DNA from: Chloroflexota bacterium
Lineage (GTDB): Bacteria; Chloroflexota; Anaerolineae; J036; Brachytrichaceae
Length of the DNA: 63,593 nt
Assembly (NCBI GenBank): GCA_025354985.1
Contig: JANXLU010000094.1
Coordinates: forward strand, 1 to 63,593
Direction: 5' to 3'
This document shows positions 52,901 to 61,040 of this stretch, piece by piece. Position 1 is the stretch's first letter. Each line of letters opens with the position of its first letter. Below the pieces are notes generated by a model that saw nothing but the letters and a program-made list of their open reading frames with translations, was not told the origin of the DNA and did not search any database. The translations under genes and the position numbers were made by a program.

Positions 52901-54450
52901 GCACGTTAAATTATCTGCTGCGCGGCGTCGGTAAAGTGGTTGATTCATTTGATGCCGAAGGCACGTATGACACGCCGGGTGAAAGCCTGCAAAACTTGGA
53001 GTTCCTGCGCGAGAACGAAGACCGGCCGGACCGCGTAGCGGCCGCCTACCCGGAAGCGGATGTCACCTCCGAAACGGAACCAACCCCAGGCAGCCAGGTT
53101 GATGTGCTTGCCCAAGGCGAAGGTGCGCGCTTTGACGCTTACTTGACCAGTTTGATCGGCAGCAACAACACAATCGCCAGCTTGCTGTCGGGTGCCGTCG
53201 AAATCATTGCAGAATTTGCGGTTGGTTGCTTTACTGGTGGCGCCGGCATGCCCGCGGTGATCAATAGTGTTATTGCAACGATGGCGAGTTTTGGAGCAAA
53301 CAAGCTCCTGTTGGGTGACAACTACAAGTTGGTAAGCTACGAAAATGCCAAGGGCGTCGCCTCGTCGTTCCTGGATTCATATCTGTTTGAAATTGTCGAT
53401 TTCCGCAAATACTTCGCAGACAACTGGATTCATCATAAGGAAGGCACGCTCATAAATTCGCTTAAGGTTCTGGCCGAAACAGACAAGGCGAAATCAAAAC
53501 TATACGCTGGAATGATTCAAAACGCGTTTGGCGCCGCCGCCGATTCCGTAGTGAGCACGGCGGTGAGCCGCACACTGGATGCCGTGCTGTTGGATAAACT
53601 CCCAAGCGGCGACGACCTGTTTAAGGATGCCTTGAGCGTCGCCAGCCAGGCGGTTACGCGCGCAGCGATGGCCAAGGTGGGCGGTACGGCAACGCACAAC
53701 CCACAAGCGCTTCACGACTTTATGCCGGACGGTGAGCGACTCGTAGAAGATTTGCATTTCAAGGTTGCGCTTAAGACCTTTGTAAACATCGGCAAATATT
53801 CCGGCGAAATCGCCGCAAACTGGGACAAGTGGGACGATCCAAAATTCATGTCAGACATGGCCCTGAAAATGCTGCGCGGTTTCGTCAGCAGCACCGCCAA
53901 GGGCGGTCTTAGCGCGGTTCAGCAGAAAATTGAAGTGCGCAAACGTCTGGGACGCGTCGACCAGCTACTTGGCGCCCGGCCGGAGGTGGTTGAACACTTG
54001 ATTTCAAATTCCCCGCTGGCCAGCGAGCCAAAATATCTTGCGGAATACAATGCCGAGCGTAAACGCGCAGGCGATCAGGCAGTGGGCACATTTGGTCAGT
54101 TTATGCTGGCCAAAATATCCAAGTCGGACGAAAAAACCGCGGCCGGATTACTCCGCGAGATCCACAAGGAGGCGCTGATCCCAACCGCGGAGTTTGACAA
54201 CCAAACCGAAGGTGCGAGCACGGTCGGTCCACAAGAGTTCATCCAGAAATGGCTGCGCGATGGTCAGCTGGTTGCACGAACCATCGGCGTTGAGCGCGCC
54301 GCGAGAACCAGCGTGGGCACTGCCAGCAAAGAAGATGTTGCAACCGAGCAGAAGGATTTGTCAAGCGGGCGCGAGCGTCTTAAGGATCGAAAGGACAACC
54401 CCAAACCCGGAACACAACAGCAAGATGTGTTCTTTGGCGAACGCCAGTAA
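49930..54450 (+). CDS. Very large DUF4157 (eCIS-associated) protein with an HExxH metalloprotease-like motif
   Basis: 1506 residues. Residues 1-115 are disordered and include VVAMQQTLGNRSTERVI, which resembles the N-terminal motif of other DUF4157 proteins. The DUF4157 core is at about 226-298: LPGPLQRKMELGFDSDFSNV, RIHTSPHAAELSRTIQAKAF, and LIAHELRHVQQQG with H291-E292 and H295 as an HExxH zinc site. A short annexin-like GTDEEPMRRALELL stretch is near residue 710. A Gly/Ala-rich hydrophobic segment lies at about 1077-1125 (TIASLLSGAVEIIAEFAVGC); the rest is helical and charged, unrecognised. DUF4157 proteins occur at extracellular contractile injection loci as cargo or accessory toxins. No sheath, tube or baseplate gene is visible here, so it is an orphan. 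No signal peptide is seen. Confidence 0.85.
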   Translation: MTSSPASPQKDNQRQAQGVVKPDRKLEQQTQTEPKLLAVQRASTHSELLTPTRVVAMQQTLGNRSTERVIADHMSKQQPRPTQASRSVTHSAKKHKEDDGAELQLGGNLDIGGRGGVTGAGANPPDVPLATAAQSVRRIQAKLTVGAANDTFEQDADAMATFVMRKLRTDEAGNEPAHDSDALAQTSTSDVSRLDSPGVTSDLMGSFDVGTELESAITNVSGGNPLPGPLQRKMELGFDSDFSNVRIHTSPHAAELSRTIQAKAFTHGADLFFDAGAFEPGTSEGQELIAHELRHVQQQGAATRRKHVNQTPVPSVQARRNPEAPGPSKGFTIRNPDGSKRIVAPGEQVNILSEETRQHLNNPLGGLAATSGGELTGLDLPSVEEERSVATVVSPIVDTIIRSFNNEVEPDTRVRLDAGQLVDLLRPLDSEQRRAVRIQFQARDGRTLRQAFIEQEMGRDRKSLVRALCLLELGADRGPVLQLGLALIPLGTRDASLFIELEKRSIAERKAIQRRYGRTFSGIGLAGQDTLVDHLKNDLSGASLHKALALLDHAITPAENLFFALEGGLMGAERQDAVKVLLTEWEKGLTAFRQLDTDWTKYVNNDPAWTTEPWSGESLLKATHAALYQTAEWQQVRGMFETLTSDFQRDDARELSKRVAGQAGWVDDGSFRPSTIGPVPTGEEESIWREEEIRRIAAEQIFAGATDRVGTDEEPMRRALELLRAVWEARIKRAQSRKDSAAEQRYLQSWNERKTQIEQRLRGEIIAEVDAVEGLRARMLLAGKLTDADEIWLAIQEANYEKAADLATKAWARGAIAQLRKDASVGTVDSSGKQLRPGYDAAMILPGSSLAVQRYRTMVQLDGDIESGLARMRLELPRSDWFDQLMTTNDRSSLTRIVWGRPRADSDLAGLLGFLSVMDNRVREAVLTQFITTRAPNIAGETTGQQFVYYVAWLYDPGNTFYQIANLADPKTEVSDILIRKSQAMHASEGGTLNYLLRGVGKVVDSFDAEGTYDTPGESLQNLEFLRENEDRPDRVAAAYPEADVTSETEPTPGSQVDVLAQGEGARFDAYLTSLIGSNNTIASLLSGAVEIIAEFAVGCFTGGAGMPAVINSVIATMASFGANKLLLGDNYKLVSYENAKGVASSFLDSYLFEIVDFRKYFADNWIHHKEGTLINSLKVLAETDKAKSKLYAGMIQNAFGAAADSVVSTAVSRTLDAVLLDKLPSGDDLFKDALSVASQAVTRAAMAKVGGTATHNPQALHDFMPDGERLVEDLHFKVALKTFVNIGKYSGEIAANWDKWDDPKFMSDMALKMLRGFVSSTAKGGLSAVQQKIEVRKRLGRVDQLLGARPEVVEHLISNSPLASEPKYLAEYNAERKRAGDQAVGTFGQFMLAKISKSDEKTAAGLLREIHKEALIPTAEFDNQTEGASTVGPQEFIQKWLRDGQLVARTIGVERAARTSVGTASKEDVATEQKDLSSGRERLKDRKDNPKPGTQQQDVFFGERQ

Positions 54451-54523
54451 CTACATCACCCTGGTTACTGGCTCTACCTGCCGCACGATCCGTAAAACCT
54501 CGCGCAGCCTACGGGCGTGCAGC

Positions 54524-56086
54524 TTATCCATTTTGCCTGCGATCTGCCAGCATACCGCGGCCAAGCGCGTATACAAGCGCCGCAAACAGTCCCAGCACTG
54601 CGCCTATCACGATTGGTATCGCCCGCGACTGGGTGCGGTTTACCGGGGCCACTGCCTCGGAGGCAAAGCGGACTTCGCTATTGGAAACCGCATTAGTGAT
54701 CGACACCTCGGCTTGTTTGTTTGCCAGCGAGTTATAGGTGTTGCGATTGAGGTCCCGCTGCTCACGCAGTGACTGCAGCTTGGATTGTTCACGTTCCAAT
54801 TGCGTTCGTGCATCGCGCAGTTCGCCCAACGTGCGGTCAATAGCGGCACGCGTTTCGGCATCGGGCGCCGTCAAGACAGCTTGGTTTGACTTTGAGGCGA
54901 GCGCTGATGCGGCGGTTAATTGCTCACCAAGATTTTTATCAAGCGTTTGCAAGGCTGATGCCAGGGCCTCCAAATCACGCGCCTGCGCATCCGCGGTCAC
55001 GGGCGTGCTGGGAACCGCCACCTGCAGCTGAATTTGTGCTTGTTCCGGTATGGCGGGAGATGAACTCCCCTGATTTCCATTTGGCGGATTCTGCACAATG
55101 ATCGGCGCAGGTTGATTTGGTCCCGCAGGTGCCGGCGTGCTGGCCGGGGCTTCGACCTTTGGCACGCTTGGCTGTCGCGCCTCTTGAAACCCACGGATGC
55201 CAAACGCCTGCAGTTTTAACTGCATCACGGGGACCGCGTTCGAGGCCGCTGCGGCATCTCCACCCGCGCGCACCTGATCCAGCATGGCGAGTGCCACCAG
55301 CCGCAGCTGCCGGGCGCGCAACTGAGACTCGCCCAGCGCCGACACTTGGGATATCGCGCTCAGGGTGCGGTTTAGTTCGGTTGCCGAGCTGGCCTGCGTG
55401 CTGGCCTGCAGGCTCTCCAGCTGTCGCGGCTTGTCCCCAATCTTGAGATTCAGCGACTCCACCTGGCTGGTAGCCATAAAGTCCTCTATGGCCTTCTGCG
55501 ACGCATCCGCCTCGGTCTTGGCGCGGTCCGATTCGGTCTTTACCGACTTTAGATAATCCGCCGGCGTGCCGCTATAAATCTCGTTGATATATTGCTCATA
55601 GGAGCGCGCCCAGAACGTGGCGATCTCGGCGGCAAGCATTGGATCCCGATCCTGCACCTTTATCAGAATCAGGTCGCCCTTGGAGCCAAGTTCGCTCTTG
55701 ACCTTCGCCAGCATGCGCGCCGGGTCAGCATCTTCGGGCGCGATACGGCCATTAAACTTTGCCAGGGTCTTGAGCGCAATATCGGTATTGCTCACCAGGC
55801 CAAGCAATGCATTTCGTCGGGAGTCGTTCGGCGCGGTATTGCTGCTATCCGGCGACAAGGTGCGAATGCGCTGATCAAACTGCACATCCGTCCGCGTGCT
55901 TATGATGGCTGCCGACGACACCGCTTCAAACGGTGCCGGGGCGAACACCGCGACCCCGACCCCGATCAGCGCGCACGCCAGCGTGCCGGCCAGCACTATC
56001 CGCCATTGGCCGGCGAGCATGATCAGATATTTGCCAATGTCGATTTCGATTTCGTCCGGGGAGGCACTGTTGGGGATTGATTCCAT
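54524..56086 (-). CDS. Wzz-type polysaccharide chain-length/export protein
   Basis: 520 residues from ATG 56086 (MESIPNSASPDEIEIDIGKY); the frame is open for 61 more codons upstream but lacks a sensible start. The Wzz fold has one membrane helix near the N-terminus (RIVLAGTLACALIGVGVAVF) and one near the C-terminus (AIPIVIGAVLGLFAALVYAL). A long coiled-coil periplasmic region lies between, with a Pro/Gln-rich linker around residues 310-350. No C-terminal tyrosine kinase is attached. It controls the length of surface polysaccharide. First gene of the glycan locus after the DUF4157 gene, which it faces tail-to-tail (73 bases between). Confidence 0.86.
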   Translation of the reverse strand: MESIPNSASPDEIEIDIGKYLIMLAGQWRIVLAGTLACALIGVGVAVFAPAPFEAVSSAAIISTRTDVQFDQRIRTLSPDSSNTAPNDSRRNALLGLVSNTDIALKTLAKFNGRIAPEDADPARMLAKVKSELGSKGDLILIKVQDRDPMLAAEIATFWARSYEQYINEIYSGTPADYLKSVKTESDRAKTEADASQKAIEDFMATSQVESLNLKIGDKPRQLESLQASTQASSATELNRTLSAISQVSALGESQLRARQLRLVALAMLDQVRAGGDAAAASNAVPVMQLKLQAFGIRGFQEARQPSVPKVEAPASTPAPAGPNQPAPIIVQNPPNGNQGSSSPAIPEQAQIQLQVAVPSTPVTADAQARDLEALASALQTLDKNLGEQLTAASALASKSNQAVLTAPDAETRAAIDRTLGELRDARTQLEREQSKLQSLREQRDLNRNTYNSLANKQAEVSITNAVSNSEVRFASEAVAPVNRTQSRAIPIVIGAVLGLFAALVYALGRGMLADRRQNG

Positions 56087-56156
56087 GAATATAGAAGTGA
56101 AATTGTACTGTCGTGCGCGCGTCATCGTGGTTGCCGTGCGCTTGAACGCCCGCTCA

Positions 56157-57938
56157 TCAGGCATATCCAAATTTTTGACGCAATACATTCCAAACAAACA
56201 GAGGATTGCCAAGTAAATATCGGCGCCAGAGGCGACCGGGCTCGACCAGCAAACGCGCCAGCCATTCAAAACCGTGATCGGTCATCCAGGCCGGGCCGCG
56301 CGGCACCTCTCCAGACAAGGTATCAAACAGGGCGCCCACGGTGATACACATGTTGACCGTGGTCAAGCGCTGGTGGTTTTTCGCGATCCACAGTTCCTGC
56401 AATGGCATGCCCATGCCCACCAAGAGCACCTTGGCGCCGCTAGCCCGAATGGTCTCGATCACGGCGTCATTTTCCGGCCCATCGAAGCCAAAGAATCCCG
56501 TATGAGCAAAGGTGTTCAGCGACGGCGCAAAGCGCTCGCGCAGTTTGTCGGCGGCGCGTTCGGCCACACCCGGGCGCGCGCCCAGAAAGAAAATTGGGAC
56601 AGAGTTCCGGGCGCAGTGAGCGGCGAAGGAACCGATCCAGTCTGGTGGTGTCATCCGTTCCGGCAGGGGATCACCCAGTACCCTTGCGGCCCAATGTACG
56701 CCAAACCCATCACAAAATACCAGGTCCGCCTCATTCAACGCCTGCATAAATTCCGGTTCGCGTTGTGCCAGGTTCACCCCATGTGCATTGGCATACATAA
56801 CCGTGATGTGCTCACTATTGGTAATGGCCGCATCCGCACGGGCCAGCAACAAATCGACCGTTTCCCCATCCACCCGGACGCCGTTTATGCGCGTGCGCTC
56901 GCCGGCCGGAGGCTTGGTCGCCGGGCGAGGAGCTACGTCCAACAGCTTGTAACCCAGCCAGAGCACGACATTGCATCCGTTTACGATTACAAACAAAATA
57001 CCACCAAATATCAACCCATCACTGACGCCATAACCAACCAAACTAAAGATTCCCGACGCAACCAACGGGAATATGCCGAGGTTGCCGGGAACGGTAGAAA
57101 GAACCAACCCAACCTGAAACGCCAGCAACAGCAGTAGGTGTTGGCCGATGCCCAACGGGGTTGCCAGCGCCAGCGCCAGCGCGACATTGGTACCGATGCC
57201 GAGCAGCCAAATAGCCAGGGTGTAGGCGAATAATTCCAACCAGAAGATAAACGTGCGCAATTGGGCGCGCACGTCTGTTGGCACCTGCAATCGTTCTGGC
57301 GTAATTTTTTCAAGCCATGTGGCCGGCAGGCGCGCTTGCACGCGCGCGATCCAGGTGCGCGGGCGCAGCGCCAGCCCGGCAATGGTTAACAACAGGCAAC
57401 CCAACCCAACGCCAAACAAGCGAACAAGAATACCGGCGGTTGCGCCTTGGGTTGTTTGGGGAAGCTGAATCACATTTGGCGCAATCACCAAAATAAGTGC
57501 AAACAGGCCCAAAACAAAAGAATCGGCTGCTTTTTCCAGCACAATGCTGATAACAGTCCACAGCACGTTTCGCTGAGACCCTGCCGTCAGTCGCCACACG
57601 CGCCAAATGTCACCCAATCGGACGGGCGAGAGCCAATTGATGATCTGGCCATCCATCAACGTGCCAGCCAGCCGGGCAAGCTCAGGAGGTTGGTCGCGCA
57701 CCAGCAATCGTTGCCAGCGCACCACCCGTAGCAATTGGCCTCCGACCAAGCAAAGTATGGCAGCGGCCAACCACATCTTGTTCGCTGCGCCTACCCGCTG
57801 CCATAGGGCGGCTGTATCGAAATCCCGCAGCGCCAGTATCATCAACAATGCTACAACTGCTATGCTGGCGATCAAACCAAGCTGCTGCAGACGGCTTGGT
57901 TTGCGAAAACGAAAGAGTTCGGCCAGCGAGGGTGACAT
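56157..57938 (-). CDS. Fusion: flippase-like membrane domain plus WecG/TagA/CpsF glycosyltransferase
   Basis: 593 residues from ATG 57938. The N-terminal half (about 10-330) has some eight membrane helices of the lysylphosphatidylglycerol synthase/UPF0104 TM family (FQVGLVLSTVPGNLGIFPLV), often called flippase-like. The C-terminal half (about 345-593) is GT26: VMYANAHGVNLAQREPEFMQ, LNEADLVFCDGFGVHWAARV, PIFFLGARPGVAERAADKL and LVGMGMPLQELWIAKN are the WecG/TagA blocks. The GT26 part would add N-acetylmannosaminuronate-like or N-acetylglucosaminyl sugars to a lipid-linked disaccharide; the membrane part may recruit or flip that lipid. The two are normally separate genes, so the fusion is notable. 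Confidence 0.82.
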   Translation of the reverse strand: MSPSLAELFRFRKPSRLQQLGLIASIAVVALLMILALRDFDTAALWQRVGAANKMWLAAAILCLVGGQLLRVVRWQRLLVRDQPPELARLAGTLMDGQIINWLSPVRLGDIWRVWRLTAGSQRNVLWTVISIVLEKAADSFVLGLFALILVIAPNVIQLPQTTQGATAGILVRLFGVGLGCLLLTIAGLALRPRTWIARVQARLPATWLEKITPERLQVPTDVRAQLRTFIFWLELFAYTLAIWLLGIGTNVALALALATPLGIGQHLLLLLAFQVGLVLSTVPGNLGIFPLVASGIFSLVGYGVSDGLIFGGILFVIVNGCNVVLWLGYKLLDVAPRPATKPPAGERTRINGVRVDGETVDLLLARADAAITNSEHITVMYANAHGVNLAQREPEFMQALNEADLVFCDGFGVHWAARVLGDPLPERMTPPDWIGSFAAHCARNSVPIFFLGARPGVAERAADKLRERFAPSLNTFAHTGFFGFDGPENDAVIETIRASGAKVLLVGMGMPLQELWIAKNHQRLTTVNMCITVGALFDTLSGEVPRGPAWMTDHGFEWLARLLVEPGRLWRRYLLGNPLFVWNVLRQKFGYA

Positions 57939-58009
57939 GTCGGTGCGACTCACCCAATCCACAATTGGGCTGAGGTAATTATACTGAGCGCACGGTTAGA
58001 ATTCTGCAA

Positions 58010-59836
58010 GTGAACGTTCTGCGCCGCCGTGATTGGCGAACTGCCCTTGTGCTCTTGGTCGGGCTGATCCACGGTCTGATCTACGTGTTTATCGTCCCGC
58101 CCTGGCAGCATTACGACGAACCATCCCACTTTGAATATGCCGCCCTGATTGCGCGCACCGGTCACCTTCCGGCCGCCGATGCGCACGACCCGGCTTTGCT
58201 CCGGATCATTATGAAAAGTATGGTCCAGAATCGGTTTTACGTGTTGCTGGGTGGCAATCCTGATGTCGACAATCTTCCTGATAGCGCGCTTTCGATCGGC
58301 TATTCGCAGTTGGATGACGCGCCGGGGTACTACGTGATTGTTGCGCCGGTGGTCTGGGCGCTTGGTGGACAAACTATTGCAACCCAACTGATTGGCGTTC
58401 GGCTGATGTCACTATGTATGTTTGTCGTGACGCTGACCGCGGCGGCCGGATTGACGAGCGAATTAACCCGCGTTGGTTCCCCGCTGCGCTGGCTGGTGCC
58501 ATTGTTCATGGCGCTCCTGCCCGCGTATGTAGATTTTATGACCGCGTGTAATGACATGGTCGGCATGATCACGGCAGCCAGTTTGATCATGTGGAGTTGC
58601 GTGCGCATGATTCAGAAGGGCTTGGGCTGGGCGCGCGTATTTGCCACCCTATCCAGCGCTGCGCTGTGTGTTGCAATGGGATCAACAGCTCTCACGTTTC
58701 TCATTTGCGTACCACCCACTTTTGTCTTCGCCGCGCTGCGCGGCCCTTGGCGCGCCGCAGCCTGGGTCATTCTTGGGATTGCGGGTGGCGCAGTCCTTGC
58801 CCTTTCTATTGGCACGAATGACGCGGCGTATTGGTATCGCGGGTCATTGCAGTCTGCAGATCTCCGCACCGTGTTAGCCGACGGAACAACGGCGCTGCAG
58901 TTGGTATATGAACCCGGCAAACCCATGCCAAAAGTTGTGCAATTGCTCCCGCTCGCCACCATTGCCCGGATCACCGGCAAGCCACTGCTGATAACTGGTC
59001 GTGCATGGGCATCGACGCCAATGCCTGCTCAACAGCCATCCCTGAATCAGATCAATCGCGATCCTGCGGCAACGGTAACCGAAACCCTAAGCACCGCGCC
59101 AACGCCATTCAGGTTCCCGATTCGGGCGCTGGATGGACCGCAACGCGGATGGCTTGAGTTAAGCCCGTTCGGGGTGGAATCCGGCTCGACCGCGACCGTC
59201 TATTATTCCGATCTCGCGCTCACTGTCGCCGATGAGCCAAGCCCCGCCAATGTGCTTCGCAATGGCACCATGAGCGAGCGCTGGCCACGCCTACGTCCTT
59301 GGGAAACCAACCTGCGGAACCACCTATTTTGGGGCGTTCAATTCTTTGACATGTTCCTTGCCCCGTTGGATTGGGCGGCAACCGGCGAGTTGTACGCGAC
59401 CTCAGCCCAGGTAATTTTTCAATCGTTCTGGGCCTGGTTTGGCTGGGGCGCAGTACGAGCGCCTGCAGCCGTCTACTATGCTTGCGCGATCCTGGTCATC
59501 ATTGGCTTAATCGGAGCCCTGACGTGGGCGACCACGAACAGGCGCACGCACCGCGCGCCGATCGCGGCGCTTGTAACCATGGCGCTCGGTTGTTCGATTA
59601 CCGTATTTCTCGCGGTCAGCCGGGGCTTGCAAACGCTGATGTGGCCACCCTTTATTCCTGTGGCCCGCTATTTGTTTCCTGTTATGCCCTTGGCCGCATT
59701 CCTGCTGGTTGGAGGAGCCGCGAACGTTGCCTGGTCTTTGCCCAGGCGCCTCCGGTCGTTGTCGCTCATGTCGCCGCTGGTTGTGCTTGATTTGATTGGA
59801 TTGGCAACGGTTTGGGCGTTCTATTACCCAGGCTAG
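58010..59836 (+). CDS. DUF2142-like multi-pass membrane protein (GT-C type)
   Basis: 608 residues from GTG 58010. There are ten or more hydrophobic helices. The first periplasmic loop has VPPWQHYDEPSHFEYAALIA, the DEPxHF motif of DUF2142-type and related GT-C proteins, which supplies the acidic site for a lipid-phosphate sugar. A periplasmic domain of about 150 residues (about 280-450) sits between two helix clusters. Probably a glycosyltransferase for surface polysaccharide. It is divergent from the fusion gene. Its 3' end overlaps the convergent O-antigen-ligase-like gene by 71 bases, so its last about 23 codons also encode the other protein on the opposite strand. Confidence 0.72.
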   Translation: MNVLRRRDWRTALVLLVGLIHGLIYVFIVPPWQHYDEPSHFEYAALIARTGHLPAADAHDPALLRIIMKSMVQNRFYVLLGGNPDVDNLPDSALSIGYSQLDDAPGYYVIVAPVVWALGGQTIATQLIGVRLMSLCMFVVTLTAAAGLTSELTRVGSPLRWLVPLFMALLPAYVDFMTACNDMVGMITAASLIMWSCVRMIQKGLGWARVFATLSSAALCVAMGSTALTFLICVPPTFVFAALRGPWRAAAWVILGIAGGAVLALSIGTNDAAYWYRGSLQSADLRTVLADGTTALQLVYEPGKPMPKVVQLLPLATIARITGKPLLITGRAWASTPMPAQQPSLNQINRDPAATVTETLSTAPTPFRFPIRALDGPQRGWLELSPFGVESGSTATVYYSDLALTVADEPSPANVLRNGTMSERWPRLRPWETNLRNHLFWGVQFFDMFLAPLDWAATGELYATSAQVIFQSFWAWFGWGAVRAPAAVYYACAILVIIGLIGALTWATTNRRTHRAPIAALVTMALGCSITVFLAVSRGLQTLMWPPFIPVARYLFPVMPLAAFLLVGGAANVAWSLPRRLRSLSLMSPLVVLDLIGLATVWAFYYPG

Positions 59837-61040
59837 CGCGTTCCAGCCCAAGCGCCACCCCCCATAAGATCCATACCAATGGCGCCGTGCGCACCTGACC
59901 CCACACCACGGCATCCACCATGCCATGCGTGCACATGGCCACCTGCGACGCCAATAGTCCGGCTGCCAGCGCGCCCGCAGGGCTATTTTTGGTCACTGGA
60001 TCGCGTATGACCCGCACACAGGAGCGACAGACGCTGAACAATATCACCAGCCAGGCGAGAAGACCGGGTATGCCCAGGTCGATTGCAATTTGCAGGAAGA
60101 GGTTGTGGGCGTGGGGCTGAATCGTAAAAATCGGATAGAGTAATTCGGTCACCGAGGCAAAGCCACCCATGCCGATTCCGGTAAAAGCAAAGTCCTGCAG
60201 CATGTAACCACTTAATTCCAGCAGCTCCAATCGGGACTCCGGGCCCTCCTTGCTGCTCAGCCCACCCAATGAAACAACCGAGTTTTGTGCGCTGTCCAAT
60301 CCTTGCCGCCAGATGTATATAAGCGCCACCGCCAACCCTGCGACGATCAATGCGAACCCCACACGCGGCCAGCGCAGCAACACGATGACAAAACACCCCA
60401 AGATCGCACTGATAAGGGCGCCGCGTGATTGAGCGCGCCAAATTACGACAAATAGAAATCCGGATAAGACGAGAAAAACAAGCCCAAGCAGGAGTTCGGA
60501 CCGACTTCGATGTGGCCGTTGAGCGAACAATAACGTGATTGTTGCCGAGATTGGAATACAAACGAGCACGGCGAGCACACCCGCAAACACGTTCGGGTTA
60601 ATGGTGTCGCCCGTCAGTTCACTGATGCGCGCCAGTGGGCCTGGAAGGCTAAACGGCAGGACGGAATAGCTTTCAATAACCGGTGCAGCCAGGGTCAAGA
60701 TCAAGGCAAACATGGCAACGGCACCAATGCTCAGATTTGGGTGTTTCTTGATGGGCAACTGCATCATCGCCAGCGCGAGCAAAAGGCCCGATCCAGCGCG
60801 CGCAGCCTGTATATACGTAAATTCCGGGAACGCCGTGAACAAACAGGTGGCGACCAGCATAAACGCAAGGTAAAACCAAGCCCAGCGAATGCGTGTTAGC
60901 CCACGCAAATAGTCACGCACGCCGCGCCAATTGGTCGCAACCGCGATTGCACCGGCAACCAAGGAAGGATAGGTCGCTCGTGCCGTGGCCATGCTTGCAA
61001 ACGCCAATGCAAGCGCAAGAAGCGTGAATACCTGACTCAC
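59766..61040 (-). CDS. O-antigen ligase/polymerase family membrane protein (Wzy/WaaL type)
   Basis: 424 residues from GTG 61040. Twelve or so hydrophobic segments; the large periplasmic loop includes PESRLELLELSGYMLQDFAF, GIGMGGFASVTELLYP and PHAHNLFLQIAIDLGIPGLL, the PHAHN(L/I) signature of the family. It joins or polymerises polysaccharide repeats on the outer face of the membrane. The GTG overlaps the CapD-like gene stop by 4 bases, so translation is coupled. The 3' end overlaps the GT-C gene on the other strand. Confidence 0.88.
   Translation of the reverse strand: MSQVFTLLALALAFASMATARATYPSLVAGAIAVATNWRGVRDYLRGLTRIRWAWFYLAFMLVATCLFTAFPEFTYIQAARAGSGLLLALAMMQLPIKKHPNLSIGAVAMFALILTLAAPVIESYSVLPFSLPGPLARISELTGDTINPNVFAGVLAVLVCIPISATITLLFAQRPHRSRSELLLGLVFLVLSGFLFVVIWRAQSRGALISAILGCFVIVLLRWPRVGFALIVAGLAVALIYIWRQGLDSAQNSVVSLGGLSSKEGPESRLELLELSGYMLQDFAFTGIGMGGFASVTELLYPIFTIQPHAHNLFLQIAIDLGIPGLLAWLVILFSVCRSCVRVIRDPVTKNSPAGALAAGLLASQVAMCTHGMVDAVVWGQVRTAPLVWILWGVALGLERASLGNRTPKPLPIQSNQAQPAAT

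Noticed and set aside
56087-56269. Upstream extension of the Wzz-like frame
   Set aside because: It overlaps the end of the WecG fusion gene and is not Wzz-like; ATG 56086 starts the family match.
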